A stretch of 54,379 bases of DNA from Burkholderiaceae bacterium (GCA_018882785.1 VERI01000010.1:1-54379), one strand, 5' to 3'. Shown: positions 1-11,476, numbered from the stretch's first letter. Made by a program: numbers and translations. Notes: a model not told the origin generated them from the sequence alone.

Positions 1-346
1 GCTCCACGATCGGGCCAATACGCTAAATCCGACAGCGGAAGAGGTCGCCATGTTTTACGTAGAACCACCGCATCAGTCTGAGCAACTCTCCCAGCATCTG
101 GGGGTCGGTATTCGGGAGGCCATCGATTTGTTTGTGTCATCGCTGCCAGCGGAGTGGACGGCAGGCGCCTTGTCAACGTCGTTAAAGGGTGCGCTTGCCC
201 AGAGTGGCCTGAAGATGCCGCAGCTTGCAATGCCGCTGCGGCTGATGCTCATGGGCCGGCTGGATACGCCATCGATCGACAAGGTGATGGCGGTGCTTGG
301 GAAGGACTGCGTGGTTCGCCGAATCCGGGAGCGACTCGCCCCTTAG
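1..346 (+). CDS. gltX: Glutamyl-tRNA synthetase, C-terminal end (partial)
   Basis: The reading frame is open from the left edge (phase begins at base 2) to a TAG at 344-346, so the 5' part of the gene lies outside the window. The last residues, including the AMPLRLMLMGR segment and the closing VLGKD..RRIRERL, resemble the C-terminal anticodon-binding helical domain of bacterial GltX, where a PLR-x-x-x-x-GR motif is conserved. The catalytic domain with HIGH and KMSKS is not visible. GltX charges tRNA-Glu with glutamate in the cytoplasm. An internal ATG at 50 could be mistaken for a start, but the similarity continues upstream of it. The family assignment rests on about 115 residues only. Confidence 0.8.
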   Translation, partial: LHDRANTLNPTAEEVAMFYVEPPHQSEQLSQHLGVGIREAIDLFVSSLPAEWTAGALSTSLKGALAQSGLKMPQLAMPLRLMLMGRLDTPSIDKVMAVLGKDCVVRRIRERLAP

Positions 347-380
347 CGACTCTGGCTGGGCGATGGCTTAAACTGCGGTT

Positions 381-1472
381 ATGTCTGGAAACACCTTTGG
401 CCATTTATTCTCGGTAACGTCATTTGGCGAGTCGCATGGGCCCGCCATTGGGTGCGTCGTCGATGGCTGCCCGCCGGGGTTGGCATTGGCGGAGGCCGAT
501 ATTCAGCCTGAGCTGGACCGTCGTCGTCCCGGCACGTCACGCCATGTCACTCAGCGGCAGGAGCCCGATACGGTTGAGATCTTGTCTGGGGTCTTCGAGG
601 GTGTGACCACTGGTGCCCCGATCGCGCTATTGATTCGAAATCAGGATCAGCGCAGCAAAGACTACAACGACATCAAAAACACTTTTAGACCCGGCCATGC
701 CGATTACACCTACTGGCACAAATATGGCATTCGCGACTATCGGGGCGGGGGTAGATCCTCTGCGCGTGAGACTGCAGTCAGGGTTGCGGCTGCCGCGATT
801 GCGAAGAAATGGCTCGCGCAAAAGTTCAATATCCGCATTCGTGGCCATATGGCCCAGCTCGGTGAGATCAAGATTCGATTCGAGGACTGGGCAGAGGTAG
901 AAAAAAATCCATTTTTTGCCGCGAATCGAAGCCAGATTGGTGAGCTTGAAGCCTATATGGACGCGTTACGAAAAGCAGGTGATTCATGTGGCGCCCGTAT
1001 CAATATCGAGGCCTCACATGTGCCGGTCGGCTGGGGCGAACCAGTTTTTAATCGACTGGATGCTGACCTTGCGTCGGCATTAATGGGTATCAATGCGGTC
1101 AAAGGCGTGGAGATCGGGGCTGGGTTCGATGCCGTGACCCAGCGTGGCTCAGTGCATGGCGACGAACTCACCCCGCAGGGGTTTGTCACCAACCATGCGG
1201 GTGGCGTGCTGGGCGGAATTTCGACTGGGCAGCCGATTACTGCATCGATTGCGGTCAAGCCCACCTCGAGTATTCGTACACCCCGTCGGTCCATTGATCT
1301 TGCGGGCCAGCCCACGGTGGTGGAGACCCATGGCCGACATGATCCATGCGTTGGTATTCGGGCCACACCCATTGCCGAGGCCATGCTGGCCTTGGTGCTA
1401 ATGGATCACGCCCTACGGCATCGCGCTCAAAACGCTGATGTCCATGTTCCCACGCCGCCGATTGCCGGGTGA
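381..1472 (+). CDS. aroC: Chorismate synthase
   Basis: Converts 5-enolpyruvylshikimate-3-phosphate to chorismate, the last step of the shikimate pathway, using reduced FMN without net redox change. The 363-residue product has the usual family length. Visible signatures are the N-terminal [14 protein letters not shown]...PG motif (about residues 16-34), the central [16 protein letters not shown] block and the C-terminal [17 protein letters not shown] segment. The start ATG has no Shine-Dalgarno sequence, but TAAACT lies at 369-374, exactly where a -10 element of a leaderless message would sit. The stop codon overlaps the GTG of the following transporter by four bases. The chorismate made here feeds the trp genes downstream. 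Confidence 0.97.
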   Translation: MSGNTFGHLFSVTSFGESHGPAIGCVVDGCPPGLALAEADIQPELDRRRPGTSRHVTQRQEPDTVEILSGVFEGVTTGAPIALLIRNQDQRSKDYNDIKNTFRPGHADYTYWHKYGIRDYRGGGRSSARETAVRVAAAAIAKKWLAQKFNIRIRGHMAQLGEIKIRFEDWAEVEKNPFFAANRSQIGELEAYMDALRKAGDSCGARINIEASHVPVGWGEPVFNRLDADLASALMGINAVKGVEIGAGFDAVTQRGSVHGDELTPQGFVTNHAGGVLGGISTGQPITASIAVKPTSSIRTPRRSIDLAGQPTVVETHGRHDPCVGIRATPIAEAMLALVLMDHALRHRAQNADVHVPTPPIAG

Positions 1473-2623
1473 ACGCGCCTGCGCGGCTTGGGGCGTTTTT
1501 TGGCGCCTACTTTGCCTACGTTGGGCTTTTCTCGCCATACCTGCCGCTGTGGTTAAACGCACGTGGATTCAGTCCTGCTGAGATTGGTGTTCTGATCTCT
1601 CCCATGCAGTGGGCCCGTGTTGTCGGACCGCCTGCATGGGGATGGATGGCCGACCATGTGCGTAGCCCCCACGGGGTCGCACGGTTAATTCAGGCTGCGG
1701 CGCTCGCCGCGCTGGTTGTGAGCCTTGGACTCTTAGCGGATTTGAATTTTTGGTCCTTGTTCATGCTGTTTTGTGTGCTGAGTTTTTTTCTCAGTGGGCA
1801 GGTCCCGATTGCCGAGTCGCTGGCAATGCAGGCTGGTGGCGGTAGTCTGAAGCGCTATGGGCGCATGCGGGTCTGGGGCTCGGTTGGTTTTATCGTTGCA
1901 GTGATGCTTGCCGGCCCCTGGTTTGATTGGCTGGGAATTGGCACTCTGCCGGCATCGCTGATCGCGGTGCTACTGCTTCTGGTTTTGGCTAGCGCATTAT
2001 TGCCTCATCGAGAAGTTCATGACGTTTTACCAAGAGCCCGACTGCTTGGTCAGGTCATGCGCGATAGGCGGATTCGGGCTTTTCTGATTGCCTCGTTTCT
2101 GATGTTGATTGCCCATGCGCCGCTTTACACGCTGTTTTCACTTTGGCTGCATCAGCAGGGCTACAGCAGTACCGAGATCGGACTGCTGTGGGCGCTCGGT
2201 GTCGTGGCAGAGATCCTGATGTTTCAGTTCCAGCATCGGCTGTTTGATCGGTTTACGGTAGGCCAGTGCTGGGTTGCCTCGTATGTGGTGACGGTGATCC
2301 GTTTTTTGATGATTGCTTTTTCCGGGGGGTCGCTACTGGTGATCGTTCTGGCGCAGGTCCTGCATGCCGTGACCTTCGGGGTCCACCACAGCGCCTCCAT
2401 GTCCCTGATTCGGCAGTGGTTCCCCGCGCAGGCCCAGGCGCGGGGGCAGGCGTTTTACACAATGGCGTCGTATGGCCTGGGGGGCTCAATTGGCGGCATC
2501 ACGGCGGGATGGCTCTGGGAGGCCGTCTCCCCGGAGTTTGTGTTTATCGTTTCTGCGACGGCCGCCCTGGTCGGCACGGCAGTTGCCGCCTCTGGGCTAG
2601 CGCGCCTGACTGACACGCGCTAG
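1469..2623 (+). CDS. MFS transporter, HcaT/nucleoside-symporter-like
   Basis: A 384-residue integral membrane protein with about twelve hydrophobic segments and the N-terminal pattern [13 protein letters not shown] followed by [10 protein letters not shown], typical of the MFS_1-like group that includes the E. coli phenylpropionate permease Hca[16 protein letters not shown] segment in the first half is also typical. The substrate cannot be read from the sequence. Translation starts at a GTG that overlaps the aroC stop (GTGA), so the two genes are probably translationally coupled. An MFS gene of this type next to aroC recurs in Burkholderiales (from memory). Confidence 0.85.
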   Translation: MNAPARLGAFFGAYFAYVGLFSPYLPLWLNARGFSPAEIGVLISPMQWARVVGPPAWGWMADHVRSPHGVARLIQAAALAALVVSLGLLADLNFWSLFMLFCVLSFFLSGQVPIAESLAMQAGGGSLKRYGRMRVWGSVGFIVAVMLAGPWFDWLGIGTLPASLIAVLLLLVLASALLPHREVHDVLPRARLLGQVMRDRRIRAFLIASFLMLIAHAPLYTLFSLWLHQQGYSSTEIGLLWALGVVAEILMFQFQHRLFDRFTVGQCWVASYVVTVIRFLMIAFSGGSLLVIVLAQVLHAVTFGVHHSASMSLIRQWFPAQAQARGQAFYTMASYGLGGSIGGITAGWLWEAVSPEFVFIVSATAALVGTAVAASGLARLTDTR

Positions 2624-2687
2624 CGGGGCGCTCGGGTTACCCCGGGCATAATTGAGGGTTCTTTCAGCTTTTTTCGCGAGATTACCC

Positions 2688-4091
2688 ATGTCAGGACGCA
2701 CCCTTTTCGACAAGCTCTGGGATGAACATGTGGTTCATCAGGAGCCAGACGGAACCTGTCTGATTTATATCGACCGCCATCTGGTGCACGAGGTGACCAG
2801 TCCCCAGGCCTTCGAGGGGCTCGAGCTTGCTGGGAGAAAGCCATGGCGGAATGCGGCCAATCTTGCAGTTGTCGATCACAACGTGCCGACCACCGATCGC
2901 TCGCAAGGAATCAGCGACCCTGTGTCTCGACTTCAGGTGGAGACACTTGATGCGAATGCCAAGAAATTTAATATCAGTTATTTCAACATCAACGATCACC
3001 GCCAGGGCATTGTGCATGTGATCGGTCCAGAGCAGGGGGCGACTCTTCCTGGCATGACTGTGGTCTGCGGGGATTCGCATACGAGCACCCACGGTGCTTT
3101 CGCATGTCTAGCCATGGGCATCGGCACCTCAGAGGTTGAGCATGTATTGGCTACCCAATGCCTACTGATGAAAAAGGCCAAGCGCATGCTGGTGAAGGTC
3201 GAAGGCCGCCTGATGCCGGGGGTTACTCCGAAAGATGTTGTCTTGGCGGTCATCGGCAGGATCGGCACGGCAGGCGGTACGGGCTATGCAATTGAGTTTG
3301 GCGGAAATGTATTCCAAGAGATGTCGATGGAAGGGCGGATGACCGTCTGCAACATGGCCATTGAGGCAGGTGCCCGCGCAGGAATGGTGGCGGTCGATGA
3401 GAAGACTATTGCCTATGTCAAAGGCCGGCCGATGGCACCGACCGGCGAGAACTGGGATCGTGCAGTTGCCTATTGGAGAACCTTGCATTCTGATTCTGAT
3501 GCCAGATTCGATACTGTGGTGGAATTGAAAGCGGAGGAGATCGCCCCACAGATTACCTGGGGGACCTCTCCGGAGATGGTGCTGCCAGTCGGATCTCGAG
3601 TGCCCGATCCGCAGCAGGAGCGGGATGCTTCGCGCCGCGAGGGCATGGAGCGGGCATTGGCCTACATGGGGCTGTCGCCGAATACGCCGTTAACCGAGAT
3701 TGCGGTGGATAAGGTATTCATCGGCTCTTGTACGAATTCGCGGATCGAAGATCTTCGTGCAGCAGCAGCGGTTATCAAGGGCCGCAAGAAGGCCACCAAT
3801 GTAAAGCTCGCCCTTGTCGTACCCGGCTCGGGTCTGGTGAAGGCGCAGGCCGAACAAGAGGGTTTGGATCAAGTCTTTATTCAGGCGGGGTTTGAATGGC
3901 GCGAGCCAGGCTGCTCGATGTGCCTGGCGATGAACGCAGATCGGCTTGAGCCCGGTGAGCGCAGTGCATCCACATCCAATCGAAATTTCGAGGGACGCCA
4001 GGGCGCAGGGGGCCGCACCCATCTGGTGTCGCCGGCGATGGCCGCTGCGGCGGCGCTCGCAGGGCACTTTGTCGACGTGCGGCAGTTTTAG
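2688..4091 (+). CDS. leuC: 3-isopropylmalate dehydratase large subunit
   Basis: Large subunit of isopropylmalate isomerase, which interconverts 2- and 3-isopropylmalate in leucine synthesis with a [4Fe-4S] cluster and acts with LeuD. The three cluster cysteines are visible: one in [13 protein letters not shown] (residue 348, against 347 in E. coli) and two in [11 protein letters not shown]. From the ATG at 2688 the product has 467 residues, the normal family length. A TTG at 2652 in the same frame would add 12 unconserved residues and is less likely. A 64-base gap separates it from the upstream MFS gene; CATAAT at 2647-2652 is the only -10-like sequence there. It opens the leuCDB group. Confidence 0.97.
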   Translation: MSGRTLFDKLWDEHVVHQEPDGTCLIYIDRHLVHEVTSPQAFEGLELAGRKPWRNAANLAVVDHNVPTTDRSQGISDPVSRLQVETLDANAKKFNISYFNINDHRQGIVHVIGPEQGATLPGMTVVCGDSHTSTHGAFACLAMGIGTSEVEHVLATQCLLMKKAKRMLVKVEGRLMPGVTPKDVVLAVIGRIGTAGGTGYAIEFGGNVFQEMSMEGRMTVCNMAIEAGARAGMVAVDEKTIAYVKGRPMAPTGENWDRAVAYWRTLHSDSDARFDTVVELKAEEIAPQITWGTSPEMVLPVGSRVPDPQQERDASRREGMERALAYMGLSPNTPLTEIAVDKVFIGSCTNSRIEDLRAAAAVIKGRKKATNVKLALVVPGSGLVKAQAEQEGLDQVFIQAGFEWREPGCSMCLAMNADRLEPGERSASTSNRNFEGRQGAGGRTHLVSPAMAAAAALAGHFVDVRQF

Positions 4092-4109
4092 GTCAAAAGG
4101 AAAGATGCA

Positions 4110-4775
4110 ATGAAACCTCTTAATCAGCATCAGGGTCTCGTGGCGCCGATGGATCGGGCCAATGTCGATACGGATGCCATTATTCCGAAGCAGTTTCTCA
4201 AGTCCATTAAGCGCAGTGGCTTCGGCCCGAATCTTTTCGATGCATGGCGTTATGAGGATGAGGGCCAGCCGGGGATGGACTGCAGCCGGCGTCCGATTAA
4301 AAAAGACTTTGTGCTGAATCAGAGTCGGTATCAGGGTGCAAGTATTCTGCTGGCACGTCGCAATTTTGGCTGTGGCTCAAGCCGCGAGCATGCGCCTTGG
4401 GCGCTGGAGGATTTTGGATTTCGTGTGCTGATTGCGCCGTCTTATGCAGATATCTTTTTTAATAACTGTTTTAAAAATGGACTTCTGCCGATTGTGTTGC
4501 CTGAGGCCGATGTCGAAACGCTGTTTCAGTTTGTTGCCAAGCAGGAGGGATTCTCACTTCATGTCGATCTCGCAGCCCAGACGGTGGCAACGCTTGATGG
4601 CAGCTTTAAGCGTTCTTTTGATATCGAACCCTTTCGTAAGCATTGCCTGATCAATGGCCTGGATGATATTGGGCTGACGCTGCAGCATGCCGATAAGATC
4701 AAGGCGTTTGAGTCGCAACGAATGGCATCCCAGCCCTGGCTTGCAGTGGATCCGCATGCTGCGCTCGGGCGCTAG
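4110..4775 (+). CDS. leuD: 3-isopropylmalate dehydratase small subunit
   Basis: Small (swivel-domain) subunit that partners LeuC in isopropylmalate isomerase. The 221-residue product carries the family motifs [14 protein letters not shown] near the N-terminus and [15 protein letters not shown] in the middle, followed by [16 protein letters not shown]. The ATG is preceded by AAGGAAAG at good spacing. It lies 18 bases after leuC; the small lipoprotein gene found between leuC and leuD in some Burkholderia is not present here. Confidence 0.97.
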   Translation: MKPLNQHQGLVAPMDRANVDTDAIIPKQFLKSIKRSGFGPNLFDAWRYEDEGQPGMDCSRRPIKKDFVLNQSRYQGASILLARRNFGCGSSREHAPWALEDFGFRVLIAPSYADIFFNNCFKNGLLPIVLPEADVETLFQFVAKQEGFSLHVDLAAQTVATLDGSFKRSFDIEPFRKHCLINGLDDIGLTLQHADKIKAFESQRMASQPWLAVDPHAALGR

Positions 4776-4786
4776 GGGATCGCGCG

Positions 4787-5869
4787 ATGACACAGCATCT
4801 GAAAATTGCGGTTCTGGCCGGTGATGGCATCGGCCCGGAAATTACTGACCAGGCGGTTCGTGTGTTGCAGCAGTTATCTGCGCAGGGCCACTTTGGGCTC
4901 ACTCTTGAGCAGGCCCCGGTTGGCGGGGTGGGTTATCGGGCAAGCGGCCATCCGCTTCCCCAGGCCACACTCGCGTTGGCAAAGTCTGCCGACGCGATTT
5001 TATTTGGCGCGGTTGGAGATTTCAGTCTGGATACGTTGCCTCGCGAGCTGCGTCCGGAGCAGGCCATTCTGGGGCTGCGTAAGGAGCTGGGCTTATTTGC
5101 GAATCTGCGGCCTGCGATGATCTACCCGGAGCTTGCGGGTGCCTCGACGTTAAAGCCAGAGGTTGTCTCGGGTCTGGACATCATGATCATTCGCGAGCTG
5201 ACGGGCGATATCTATTTTGGTCAGCCGCGCGGCATTCGGGTATTAGAGAATGGTGAGCGTGAGGGCTTTGACACGATGGTCTATCGTGAGAGCGAGATTG
5301 TCAGGATCGGGCATGTCGCTTTTCAGGCGGCCCGCAAGCGAGGCAAACGTGTCTGCTCAGTGGATAAAGCGAATGTGCTTGAGACCACGCAGCTATGGCG
5401 TGAAGTGATGACCGAACTTGGCAAGTCTTATCCGGATGTGGCCCTCACCCATATGTATGTCGACAATGCAGCGATGCAGCTGCTGAAAGCACCTAAGCAG
5501 TTTGATGTGGTGGTCACGGGAAATATGTTCGGTGACATTCTCTCGGATGAGGCGTCGATGCTGACGGGCTCGATTGGCATGTTGCCCTCTGCGTCACTGG
5601 ACGCGAAAAATAAGGGGCTCTATGAGCCCATTCATGGGTCCGCACCAGATATTGCCGGCAAGAATCTGGCCAATCCATTGGCCACCATTCTGTCGGCCGC
5701 CATGATGCTGCGCTATACATTTGGACTGACGCAGGCCGCAGATGCCGTTGAGGCGGCGGTTCGTAAGACACTCTCGAGCGGAATGGCCACGCCGGATATC
5801 TATCGCGATGGCTGTCAGCGAGTGGGCACTGTGGAGATGGGTGATGCGGTACTGGCAGCAATGAATTAA
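4787..5869 (+). CDS. leuB: 3-isopropylmalate dehydrogenase
   Basis: NAD-dependent oxidative decarboxylation of 3-isopropylmalate to 2-oxoisocaproate in leucine synthesis. The 360-residue product shows the [18 protein letters not shown] start, the substrate-binding [21 protein letters not shown] region, and the [26 protein letters not shown] signature of the isocitrate/isopropylmalate dehydrogenase family. Its start follows leuD by 11 bases. leuC, leuD and leuB together supply three consecutive leucine steps; leuA is not in the window. Confidence 0.97.
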   Translation: MTQHLKIAVLAGDGIGPEITDQAVRVLQQLSAQGHFGLTLEQAPVGGVGYRASGHPLPQATLALAKSADAILFGAVGDFSLDTLPRELRPEQAILGLRKELGLFANLRPAMIYPELAGASTLKPEVVSGLDIMIIRELTGDIYFGQPRGIRVLENGEREGFDTMVYRESEIVRIGHVAFQAARKRGKRVCSVDKANVLETTQLWREVMTELGKSYPDVALTHMYVDNAAMQLLKAPKQFDVVVTGNMFGDILSDEASMLTGSIGMLPSASLDAKNKGLYEPIHGSAPDIAGKNLANPLATILSAAMMLRYTFGLTQAADAVEAAVRKTLSSGMATPDIYRDGCQRVGTVEMGDAVLAAMN

Positions 5870-5890
5870 TGAATCAAAAGAGACATGCAC

Positions 5891-7027
5891 ATGAATAAAG
5901 TCGGTCTGGTCGGATGGCGGGGCATGGTGGGGTCGGTCCTGATGCAACGAATGCAGCAGGAAAACGACTTTGCATTGATTGATCCCGTGTTTTTTAGTAC
6001 GTCTAACGCAGGCGGCCAGGCGCCTGCGTTAGCGAAATCTAACGAGTCATTGAAATCAGCTTCCGACATTGAGGCACTCCGCAAGATGGATGTCATCATC
6101 ACCTGCCAGGGGGGTGATTACACCAAGGAGATTTATCCCAAGCTTCGGGCGGCAGGCTGGTCCGGCCATTGGATCGATGCAGCCTCTGCACTTCGCATGC
6201 AGGACGACTGCGTGATCATTCTGGATCCTGTAAATCGCCCAGTGATTGACAAGGCGCTTGCGGCTGGCGGGAAAAACTGGATTGGTGGCAACTGCACCGT
6301 AAGTCTCATGCTGATGGCCATGGGAGGGCTTTTTCGCGAGAACCTGGTGGAGTGGGTCAGTGCCATGACCTATCAGGCCGCATCCGGTGCTGGCGCTCAG
6401 AACATGAGGGAGTTGTTATCGCAGATGGGCAGGCTGCACAGCGTTGTGCAGCAGGAGCTCGCTGATCCTTCTTCGGCGATTCTGGATATTGATCGGAAGA
6501 TTAGTGAAACCCTCCGCGCTGGTCAGGCAGCAGGACTGCCGGTTGAGAATTTTCGCGGCGTGCCTCTAGCGGGAAGCCTGATTCCTTGGATTGATGTGCC
6601 AGTGGAGCACGGGCAAAGCAAAGAGGAGTGGAAAGGCGGCGCGGAGGCGAACAAGATTCTCGGCCGACCGGCGTTTCGTTCACCTGGATCTATTCCAATT
6701 GACGGACTCTGTGTTCGTATCGGCGCAATGCGATGTCACTCGCAGGCGCTCACGGTCAAACTGACCAAGGACGTGCCCATGGGTGAGGTCGAAGATATTC
6801 TCTCTAAAGCCAATGACTGGGTGCGGGTGATTCCGAATGAGCGCGAGCGCTCGGAGCGTGAGCTTACGCCTGCTGCAGTCAGCGGCACAATGACTGTTCC
6901 GGTGGGCCGTTTACACAAAATGGCCATGGGTCCGCAGTATCTGGCAGCGTTCACGGTCGGCGATCAACTGCTCTGGGGTGCCGCCGAGCCGCTGCGCCGA
7001 ATGCTGCGCATATTGCTTGAGCGCTAA
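5891..7027 (+). CDS. asd: Aspartate-semialdehyde dehydrogenase
   Basis: Reduces aspartyl-4-phosphate to aspartate semialdehyde, the branch point to lysine/diaminopimelate, methionine and threonine. The N-terminus [20 protein letters not shown] closely follows the E. coli-type enzyme. The catalytic cysteine in [11 protein letters not shown] falls at residue 135 when the ATG at 5891 is used, the same number as in E. coli, which supports that start over the ATG at 5885. AAAAGAGA lies just upstream. It follows leuB by 21 bases and its TAA overlaps the truA ATG by one base. The fimV gene found at this junction in many betaproteobacteria is missing. It acts upstream of dapA and downstream of lysC, both in this window. 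Confidence 0.96.
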   Translation: MNKVGLVGWRGMVGSVLMQRMQQENDFALIDPVFFSTSNAGGQAPALAKSNESLKSASDIEALRKMDVIITCQGGDYTKEIYPKLRAAGWSGHWIDAASALRMQDDCVIILDPVNRPVIDKALAAGGKNWIGGNCTVSLMLMAMGGLFRENLVEWVSAMTYQAASGAGAQNMRELLSQMGRLHSVVQQELADPSSAILDIDRKISETLRAGQAAGLPVENFRGVPLAGSLIPWIDVPVEHGQSKEEWKGGAEANKILGRPAFRSPGSIPIDGLCVRIGAMRCHSQALTVKLTKDVPMGEVEDILSKANDWVRVIPNERERSERELTPAAVSGTMTVPVGRLHKMAMGPQYLAAFTVGDQLLWGAAEPLRRMLRILLER

Positions 7028-7800
7028 TGCGTCTTGCCCTGGGACTTGAATACGATGGCACCGATTGGAATGGCTGGCAGACCCAGCCCGGTGGCCGAAC
7101 GGTTCAAGACCAGTTGGAGTCAGCGCTGCTGAGATTTACTGGCGCGCTGCATCCCACAATCTGCGCAGGCCGAACCGATGCGGGCGTGCATGCCCGCGGT
7201 CAGGTGGTGCATATTGATACCGCCGTCGATCGGCCGGCCTGGAGCTGGGTGCGTGGATTAAACGCACTGCTGCCAGAGACAATCAGTGTGCAGTGGGCGG
7301 CAGAGGTCACCGAAGAGTTTCATGCCCGTTTTTCTGCGCGCTCACGCCACTATATTTATCGCCTTTTAAGCTCGCCCACACGTTCACCTCTTGCGCAGCG
7401 ATTTGCCACCTGGTGTTATCGGCCGTTAGATATCAACGAGATGCGCAATGCGGCCAGCATTTTTGTGGGGCAGCATGATTTCACGGCATTTCGGTCCTCG
7501 GAGTGCCAGGCGAAGTCTCCCGTTCGTGAACTTACCCAGTTTGAGATCATCGAAAATGACGGCCTGCTGGAGTTCCATCTCACGGCCAATGCATTTCTGC
7601 ACCACATGGTGCGTAATCTGGTGGGCACGGTAGTGGAGGTGGGCCGGGGCGCGCAGTCTGTGCGTTGGGCCCACGACGTGCTAGAAGGGCGTGATCGTAC
7701 CCGGGCGGCTCGGACCTTTCCCGCCCAGGGGCTGTGCCTGGAGAAGGTCGAGTACGATTCTCAATTGCTATGCGTACCCGAATCAAAGTTTGTGGACTGA
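7027..7800 (+). CDS. truA: tRNA pseudouridine synthase A
   Basis: Isomerises uridines 38-40 in the anticodon arm of tRNAs to pseudouridine. The catalytic aspartate is in the family motif CAGRTDAGVHARGQV (Asp51), preceded by LGLEYDGTDWNGWQ and followed by SRHYIYRL and the C-terminal FLHHMVRNLVGT motif. At 257 residues it is of ordinary length. The ATG overlaps the asd stop (TAATG) and the gene runs 31 bases into trpF. Confidence 0.96.
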   Translation: MRLALGLEYDGTDWNGWQTQPGGRTVQDQLESALLRFTGALHPTICAGRTDAGVHARGQVVHIDTAVDRPAWSWVRGLNALLPETISVQWAAEVTEEFHARFSARSRHYIYRLLSSPTRSPLAQRFATWCYRPLDINEMRNAASIFVGQHDFTAFRSSECQAKSPVRELTQFEIIENDGLLEFHLTANAFLHHMVRNLVGTVVEVGRGAQSVRWAHDVLEGRDRTRAARTFPAQGLCLEKVEYDSQLLCVPESKFVD

Positions 7801-8471
7801 CCCGTGAGGGCGATATCGAGGCCGCGGTGGATGCGGGGGTGGATGCGCTCGGCTTTGTCTTTTACGAGCCAAGCCCCAGGTCCGTGTCGGTCCAGCAGGC
7901 CCAACGGCTGGTCAGACGCGTCCCGGCCTGGGTCGCATTGGTGGGGCTTTTTGTGAATGCCCCGCGGGATATCATCCGGGCCGTCTCCGACGAGGTGGGC
8001 CTGTCACATCTTCAGTTGCACGGCGACGAATCTCCGGATGACTGCCGCGGGCTTGGCCGGCCGGTGATTAAGGCGCTGCGGCTGGGCGCTGCCGACATGG
8101 GGAGGTCTTCACCCCAAGGCCTCTCCGGGCACTCGGTTGCGGATCGCGTGGCGGATTACTCCGACTGTCATGCCCTGCTTTTTGATGCTGATAGTGCAGG
8201 CTTTGGTGGAAGCGGCCAACGCTTTGACTGGTCCTTGCTGAGTGGGGCCTTTGATCGGGCTCCGCGTCACCGGGCTTCCTGGGTGCTGTCTGGGGGGCTA
8301 GAATCGGGGTCTGTCGGACAGGCAATCGAACGCCTTCACCCTCCCTGTGTCGATGTCAGCAGCGGGGTGGAGGCCTGGGACAACGGAAAACAGCTCAAAG
8401 GAATCAAAGACGCCGGCAGGATCCGTGAATTTGTTGCTGCCGTGCAGGCTGCGGATGCGCTTTCTAAATAA
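7770..8471 (+). CDS. trpF: Phosphoribosylanthranilate isomerase
   Basis: Amadori rearrangement of phosphoribosylanthranilate to CdRP in tryptophan synthesis, by a single TIM-barrel enzyme. The start at 7770 places the conserved RIKVCGLTREGD at the N-terminus with the catalytic Cys; a start at 7734 would add 12 unconserved residues. Later motifs are DALGFVFYEPSPRSV, LQLHGDE and the phosphate-binding WVLSGGLESGSV, with DVSSGVE near the end. It is a stand-alone protein (233 residues), not fused to TrpC as in enteric bacteria. It overlaps truA by 31 bases. Confidence 0.95.
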   Translation: MRTRIKVCGLTREGDIEAAVDAGVDALGFVFYEPSPRSVSVQQAQRLVRRVPAWVALVGLFVNAPRDIIRAVSDEVGLSHLQLHGDESPDDCRGLGRPVIKALRLGAADMGRSSPQGLSGHSVADRVADYSDCHALLFDADSAGFGGSGQRFDWSLLSGAFDRAPRHRASWVLSGGLESGSVGQAIERLHPPCVDVSSGVEAWDNGKQLKGIKDAGRIREFVAAVQAADALSK

Positions 8472-8480
8472 AACACTCTG

Positions 8481-9722
8481 ATGAAACCGAACGACCTACC
8501 CCAATCCCCCTCTGGTGCAGAGCAGGTTCCCTATGCCTACCCTGATCCGCGAGGACATTTCGGGCCTTATGGTGGGAGTTTTGTCTCTGAGACCCTGACC
8601 CATGTGCTGGAGCAGCTTCGTGATGCCTACGATCGTTATCGGCAGGATCCGGATTTTCTTGAAGAGTTTCATCGGGAGTTAAAGCATTTTGTCGGTAGGC
8701 CCAGTCCGATCTACCACGCCAAGCGTTGGTCAGACATGCTGGGTGGTGCGCAGATTTATTTCAAACGCGAAGATCTGAATCACACCGGAGCGCATAAGGT
8801 CAACAACACAATCGGGCAGGCGCTGCTTGCCCGGCGGATGGGTAAGCCACGTGTGATTGCGGAGACCGGCGCAGGCCAGCATGGTGTTGCCTCGGCCACG
8901 GTAGCGGCACGGTTTGGTATGGAGTGCGTGGTGTATATGGGTTCCACCGATGTGGCCCGACAGGCTGCCAATGTCTATCGCATGAAACTCCTGGGGGCGA
9001 CGGTTGTTCCCGTTGAGAGTGGCTCCAAGACTCTGAAAGATGCCCTAAACGAGGCGATGCGGGATTGGGTCACCAATGTTGACAACACGTACTACATCAT
9101 TGGTACCGTTGCCGGCCCGCATCCCTATCCGATGATGGTTCGGGACTTTAACTCGGTGGTGGGCAAGGAGTGCCTGTGGCAGATGCCAGAGATGGTGGGC
9201 CGCCAGCCCGACACGATTGTGGCCTGTGTCGGTGGGGGCAGTAATGCGATGGGAATTTTTTACGATTATTTAAACGTGCCTGGTGTCCGACTGGTCGGCG
9301 TCGAGGCGGCAGGCGAGGGCATTGATTCGGGCCGACACGCAGCGCCGTTATCAGCAGGAACACCGGGCGTGCTGCACGGAAATCGCACCTATCTGATGCA
9401 GGATCGCGATGGCCAGATTATTGAAACCCATTCTGTTTCTGCAGGCCTGGACTACCCCGGCGTAGGGCCGGAGCATTCATGGCTGAAGGATTCCTCTCGG
9501 GCGCAGTACGTTGCGATAACGGATCAGGAAAGCCTGGACGCATTTCACACCTGCTGCAGAATCGAGGGCATCATTCCGGCGCTGGAATCCAGTCACGCAT
9601 TGGCGTATGCCGCGAAAATCGCTCCCGACCTTCCGAAAGACCACATTATTCTGGTCAACCTCTCGGGCCGCGGAGACAAAGATATGCACACCGTGGCTGA
9701 GCGAAGCGGTCTTCGCTTCTGA
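8481..9722 (+). CDS. trpB: Tryptophan synthase beta subunit
   Basis: PLP-dependent condensation of indole with serine, the last step of tryptophan synthesis, in an alpha2-beta2 complex with TrpA. The PLP lysine is in [13 protein letters not shown] (Lys106), and the phosphate-binding loop is GGGSNAMG. The 413-residue product has a short N-terminal extension before the conserved [11 protein letters not shown]. It starts nine bases after the trpF stop and is followed by trpA after a 14-base gap, so coupled synthesis of the two subunits is likely. Confidence 0.97.
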   Translation: MKPNDLPQSPSGAEQVPYAYPDPRGHFGPYGGSFVSETLTHVLEQLRDAYDRYRQDPDFLEEFHRELKHFVGRPSPIYHAKRWSDMLGGAQIYFKREDLNHTGAHKVNNTIGQALLARRMGKPRVIAETGAGQHGVASATVAARFGMECVVYMGSTDVARQAANVYRMKLLGATVVPVESGSKTLKDALNEAMRDWVTNVDNTYYIIGTVAGPHPYPMMVRDFNSVVGKECLWQMPEMVGRQPDTIVACVGGGSNAMGIFYDYLNVPGVRLVGVEAAGEGIDSGRHAAPLSAGTPGVLHGNRTYLMQDRDGQIIETHSVSAGLDYPGVGPEHSWLKDSSRAQYVAITDQESLDAFHTCCRIEGIIPALESSHALAYAAKIAPDLPKDHIILVNLSGRGDKDMHTVAERSGLRF

Positions 9723-9736
9723 TCAGGAACAACTCC

Positions 9737-10570
9737 TTGTCGCGAATTCAGCAGACTTTTGATCGTCTTGCCCGTCAAGGGAAAACGGGACTCATTCCGT
9801 ATGTCACGGCCGGTGATCCTGGCCGTGAGTCCGTGGTCAGGCTGATGCATACCTTGGTGAAAAGTGGCGCCGATGTCATCGAACTCGGCGTTCCATTTTC
9901 TGATCCGATGGCCGATGGCCCCGTGATTCAGCGCTCAAGCGAGCGGGCCCTTGCTCGGCATGTCACGCTATCGGACTGCCTTGATTGGGTGCGGGAATTT
10001 CGCACATCCGATGCGGCAACACCAGTGGTGTTGATGGGATACGCGAATCCAGTCGAGCGTTTTGGTGTCGCAAGATTTGTGGTGGAGGCCAAAGAGGCGG
10101 GCGTTGATGGAACCATTGTTGTGGACTATCCGCCTGAAGAATGTGAAGAGTTCAGTGCTGCGCTGAAGTCTCGGGGGCTTGATCCAATTTTTTTACTTGC
10201 ACCAACTTCTACAGAATCTCGGATGCGCGATGTCGCCCGCCTGGGGGCAGGCTATCTATACTATGTCTCGCTGCGGGGTGTGACCGGCGCAGGCCATCTT
10301 GATCCTGCGGCAGTCTCCGAGCGTGTCGATCAGATCCGCAGGTTTACTTCAATGCCGATCGGTGTGGGCTTTGGCATCAGCGATGCCCAGGCAGCGGTGG
10401 CGGTTGCCTCCTCCGCCGACGCAGTCGTGATCGGGAGCGCGCTGATTCGCATCATGGAGGATGCATCCCGAGTGGGTGCGGACGTCCTGCAGGCTGCAGC
10501 AGATTTTCTTTCGGGGATACGTATTGCCTTAGATGGAATGCCGCAAAAAATCAGATCGGAGGCAGCATGA
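9737..10570 (+). CDS. trpA: Tryptophan synthase alpha subunit
   Basis: Cleaves indole-3-glycerol phosphate to indole, which is channelled to TrpB. The start is a TTG preceded by AGGAAC; with it the catalytic Glu49 and Asp60 in [16 protein letters not shown] carry the same numbers as in E. coli, which supports the choice. [11 protein letters not shown] and the C-terminal phosphate-binding [10 protein letters not shown] are present. The stop overlaps accD by four bases (ATGA). The 277-residue length is normal. Confidence 0.96.
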   Translation: MSRIQQTFDRLARQGKTGLIPYVTAGDPGRESVVRLMHTLVKSGADVIELGVPFSDPMADGPVIQRSSERALARHVTLSDCLDWVREFRTSDAATPVVLMGYANPVERFGVARFVVEAKEAGVDGTIVVDYPPEECEEFSAALKSRGLDPIFLLAPTSTESRMRDVARLGAGYLYYVSLRGVTGAGHLDPAAVSERVDQIRRFTSMPIGVGFGISDAQAAVAVASSADAVVIGSALIRIMEDASRVGADVLQAAADFLSGIRIALDGMPQKIRSEAA

Positions 10571-11436
10571 GTTGGATTGACAAGATACTTCCGCCGAAGA
10601 TTCAGCGCTCGGAGGGGCCGCGCCGAAGCGTCCCAGAGGGCCTCTGGCTGAAATGCCCGGCCTGTGAGTCGGTACTGTATCGAACCGACCTAGAGGGCAA
10701 TCAGCAGGTCTGTCCCAAGTGTGATCATCATCTGCGTATTCGCGCACGAGATCGGCTGGACAAGCTGCTGGACCCAGAGGGTCGATACGAGATTGGACAA
10801 GAAGTGTTGCCAATCGATTCTTTGAAATTTAAAGATAGTCGTAAATATCCGGAGCGACTCAGCGAGGCGATGGAGCAGACGGGCGAGACCGATGCATTGA
10901 TCGCGATCAGTGGTTCGATTAAGTCGGTGCCCGTGGTCGTTGCATGTTTCGAGTTTGAGTTTATGGGCGGCTCAATGGGCTCCGTGGTGGGCGAGCGTTT
11001 CGTTCGGGCTGTGGAGGCGGCCATCGAGAGCAAAGTGCCGTTTGTGAGTATTGCGGCCAGTGGTGGGGCCCGGATGCAGGAGGGCCTGCTGTCGCTGATG
11101 CAGATGGCCCGCACTACCGCCGTGTTGCAGCGGTTAAGCGCAGCGAGACTGCCTTATATCTCGGTGCTCACCGACCCCACGATGGGGGGTGTTTCCGCGA
11201 GCTTTGCGTTTCTGGGTGATGTGGTCTTGGCAGAGCCTAAGGCCCTGGTCGGATTTGCTGGGCCGCGAGTCATCGAGCAGACCGTGCGCGAGAAGCTGCC
11301 TGCGGGATTTCAGCGGGCTGAGTTTCTGCTTGAAAAAGGCGCAATTGATCGGATCGTGGATCGACGCAAAATGCGTGATGAACTTGCCGATTTGCTGACA
11401 ATACTGTTGCGCCAGCCGGCCGACGCGTTACGCTAA
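10567..11436 (+). CDS. accD: Acetyl-CoA carboxylase carboxyltransferase beta subunit
   Basis: Beta half of the carboxyltransferase that moves CO2 from carboxybiotin to acetyl-CoA, giving malonyl-CoA for fatty acid synthesis; the alpha half (accA) is at 50724 in this window. The N-terminal zinc ribbon is seen as two CxxC pairs (Cys30/33 and Cys49/52). The crotonase-like core has [18 protein letters not shown] and the [10 protein letters not shown] oxyanion motif. It is 289 residues long. Translational coupling to trpA through ATGA is likely. Confidence 0.97.
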   Translation: MSWIDKILPPKIQRSEGPRRSVPEGLWLKCPACESVLYRTDLEGNQQVCPKCDHHLRIRARDRLDKLLDPEGRYEIGQEVLPIDSLKFKDSRKYPERLSEAMEQTGETDALIAISGSIKSVPVVVACFEFEFMGGSMGSVVGERFVRAVEAAIESKVPFVSIAASGGARMQEGLLSLMQMARTTAVLQRLSAARLPYISVLTDPTMGGVSASFAFLGDVVLAEPKALVGFAGPRVIEQTVREKLPAGFQRAEFLLEKGAIDRIVDRRKMRDELADLLTILLRQPADALR

Positions 11437-11476
11437 TGGCCAGTGCCGTGATGTCCTATCGCGCCGTGACATCCAA

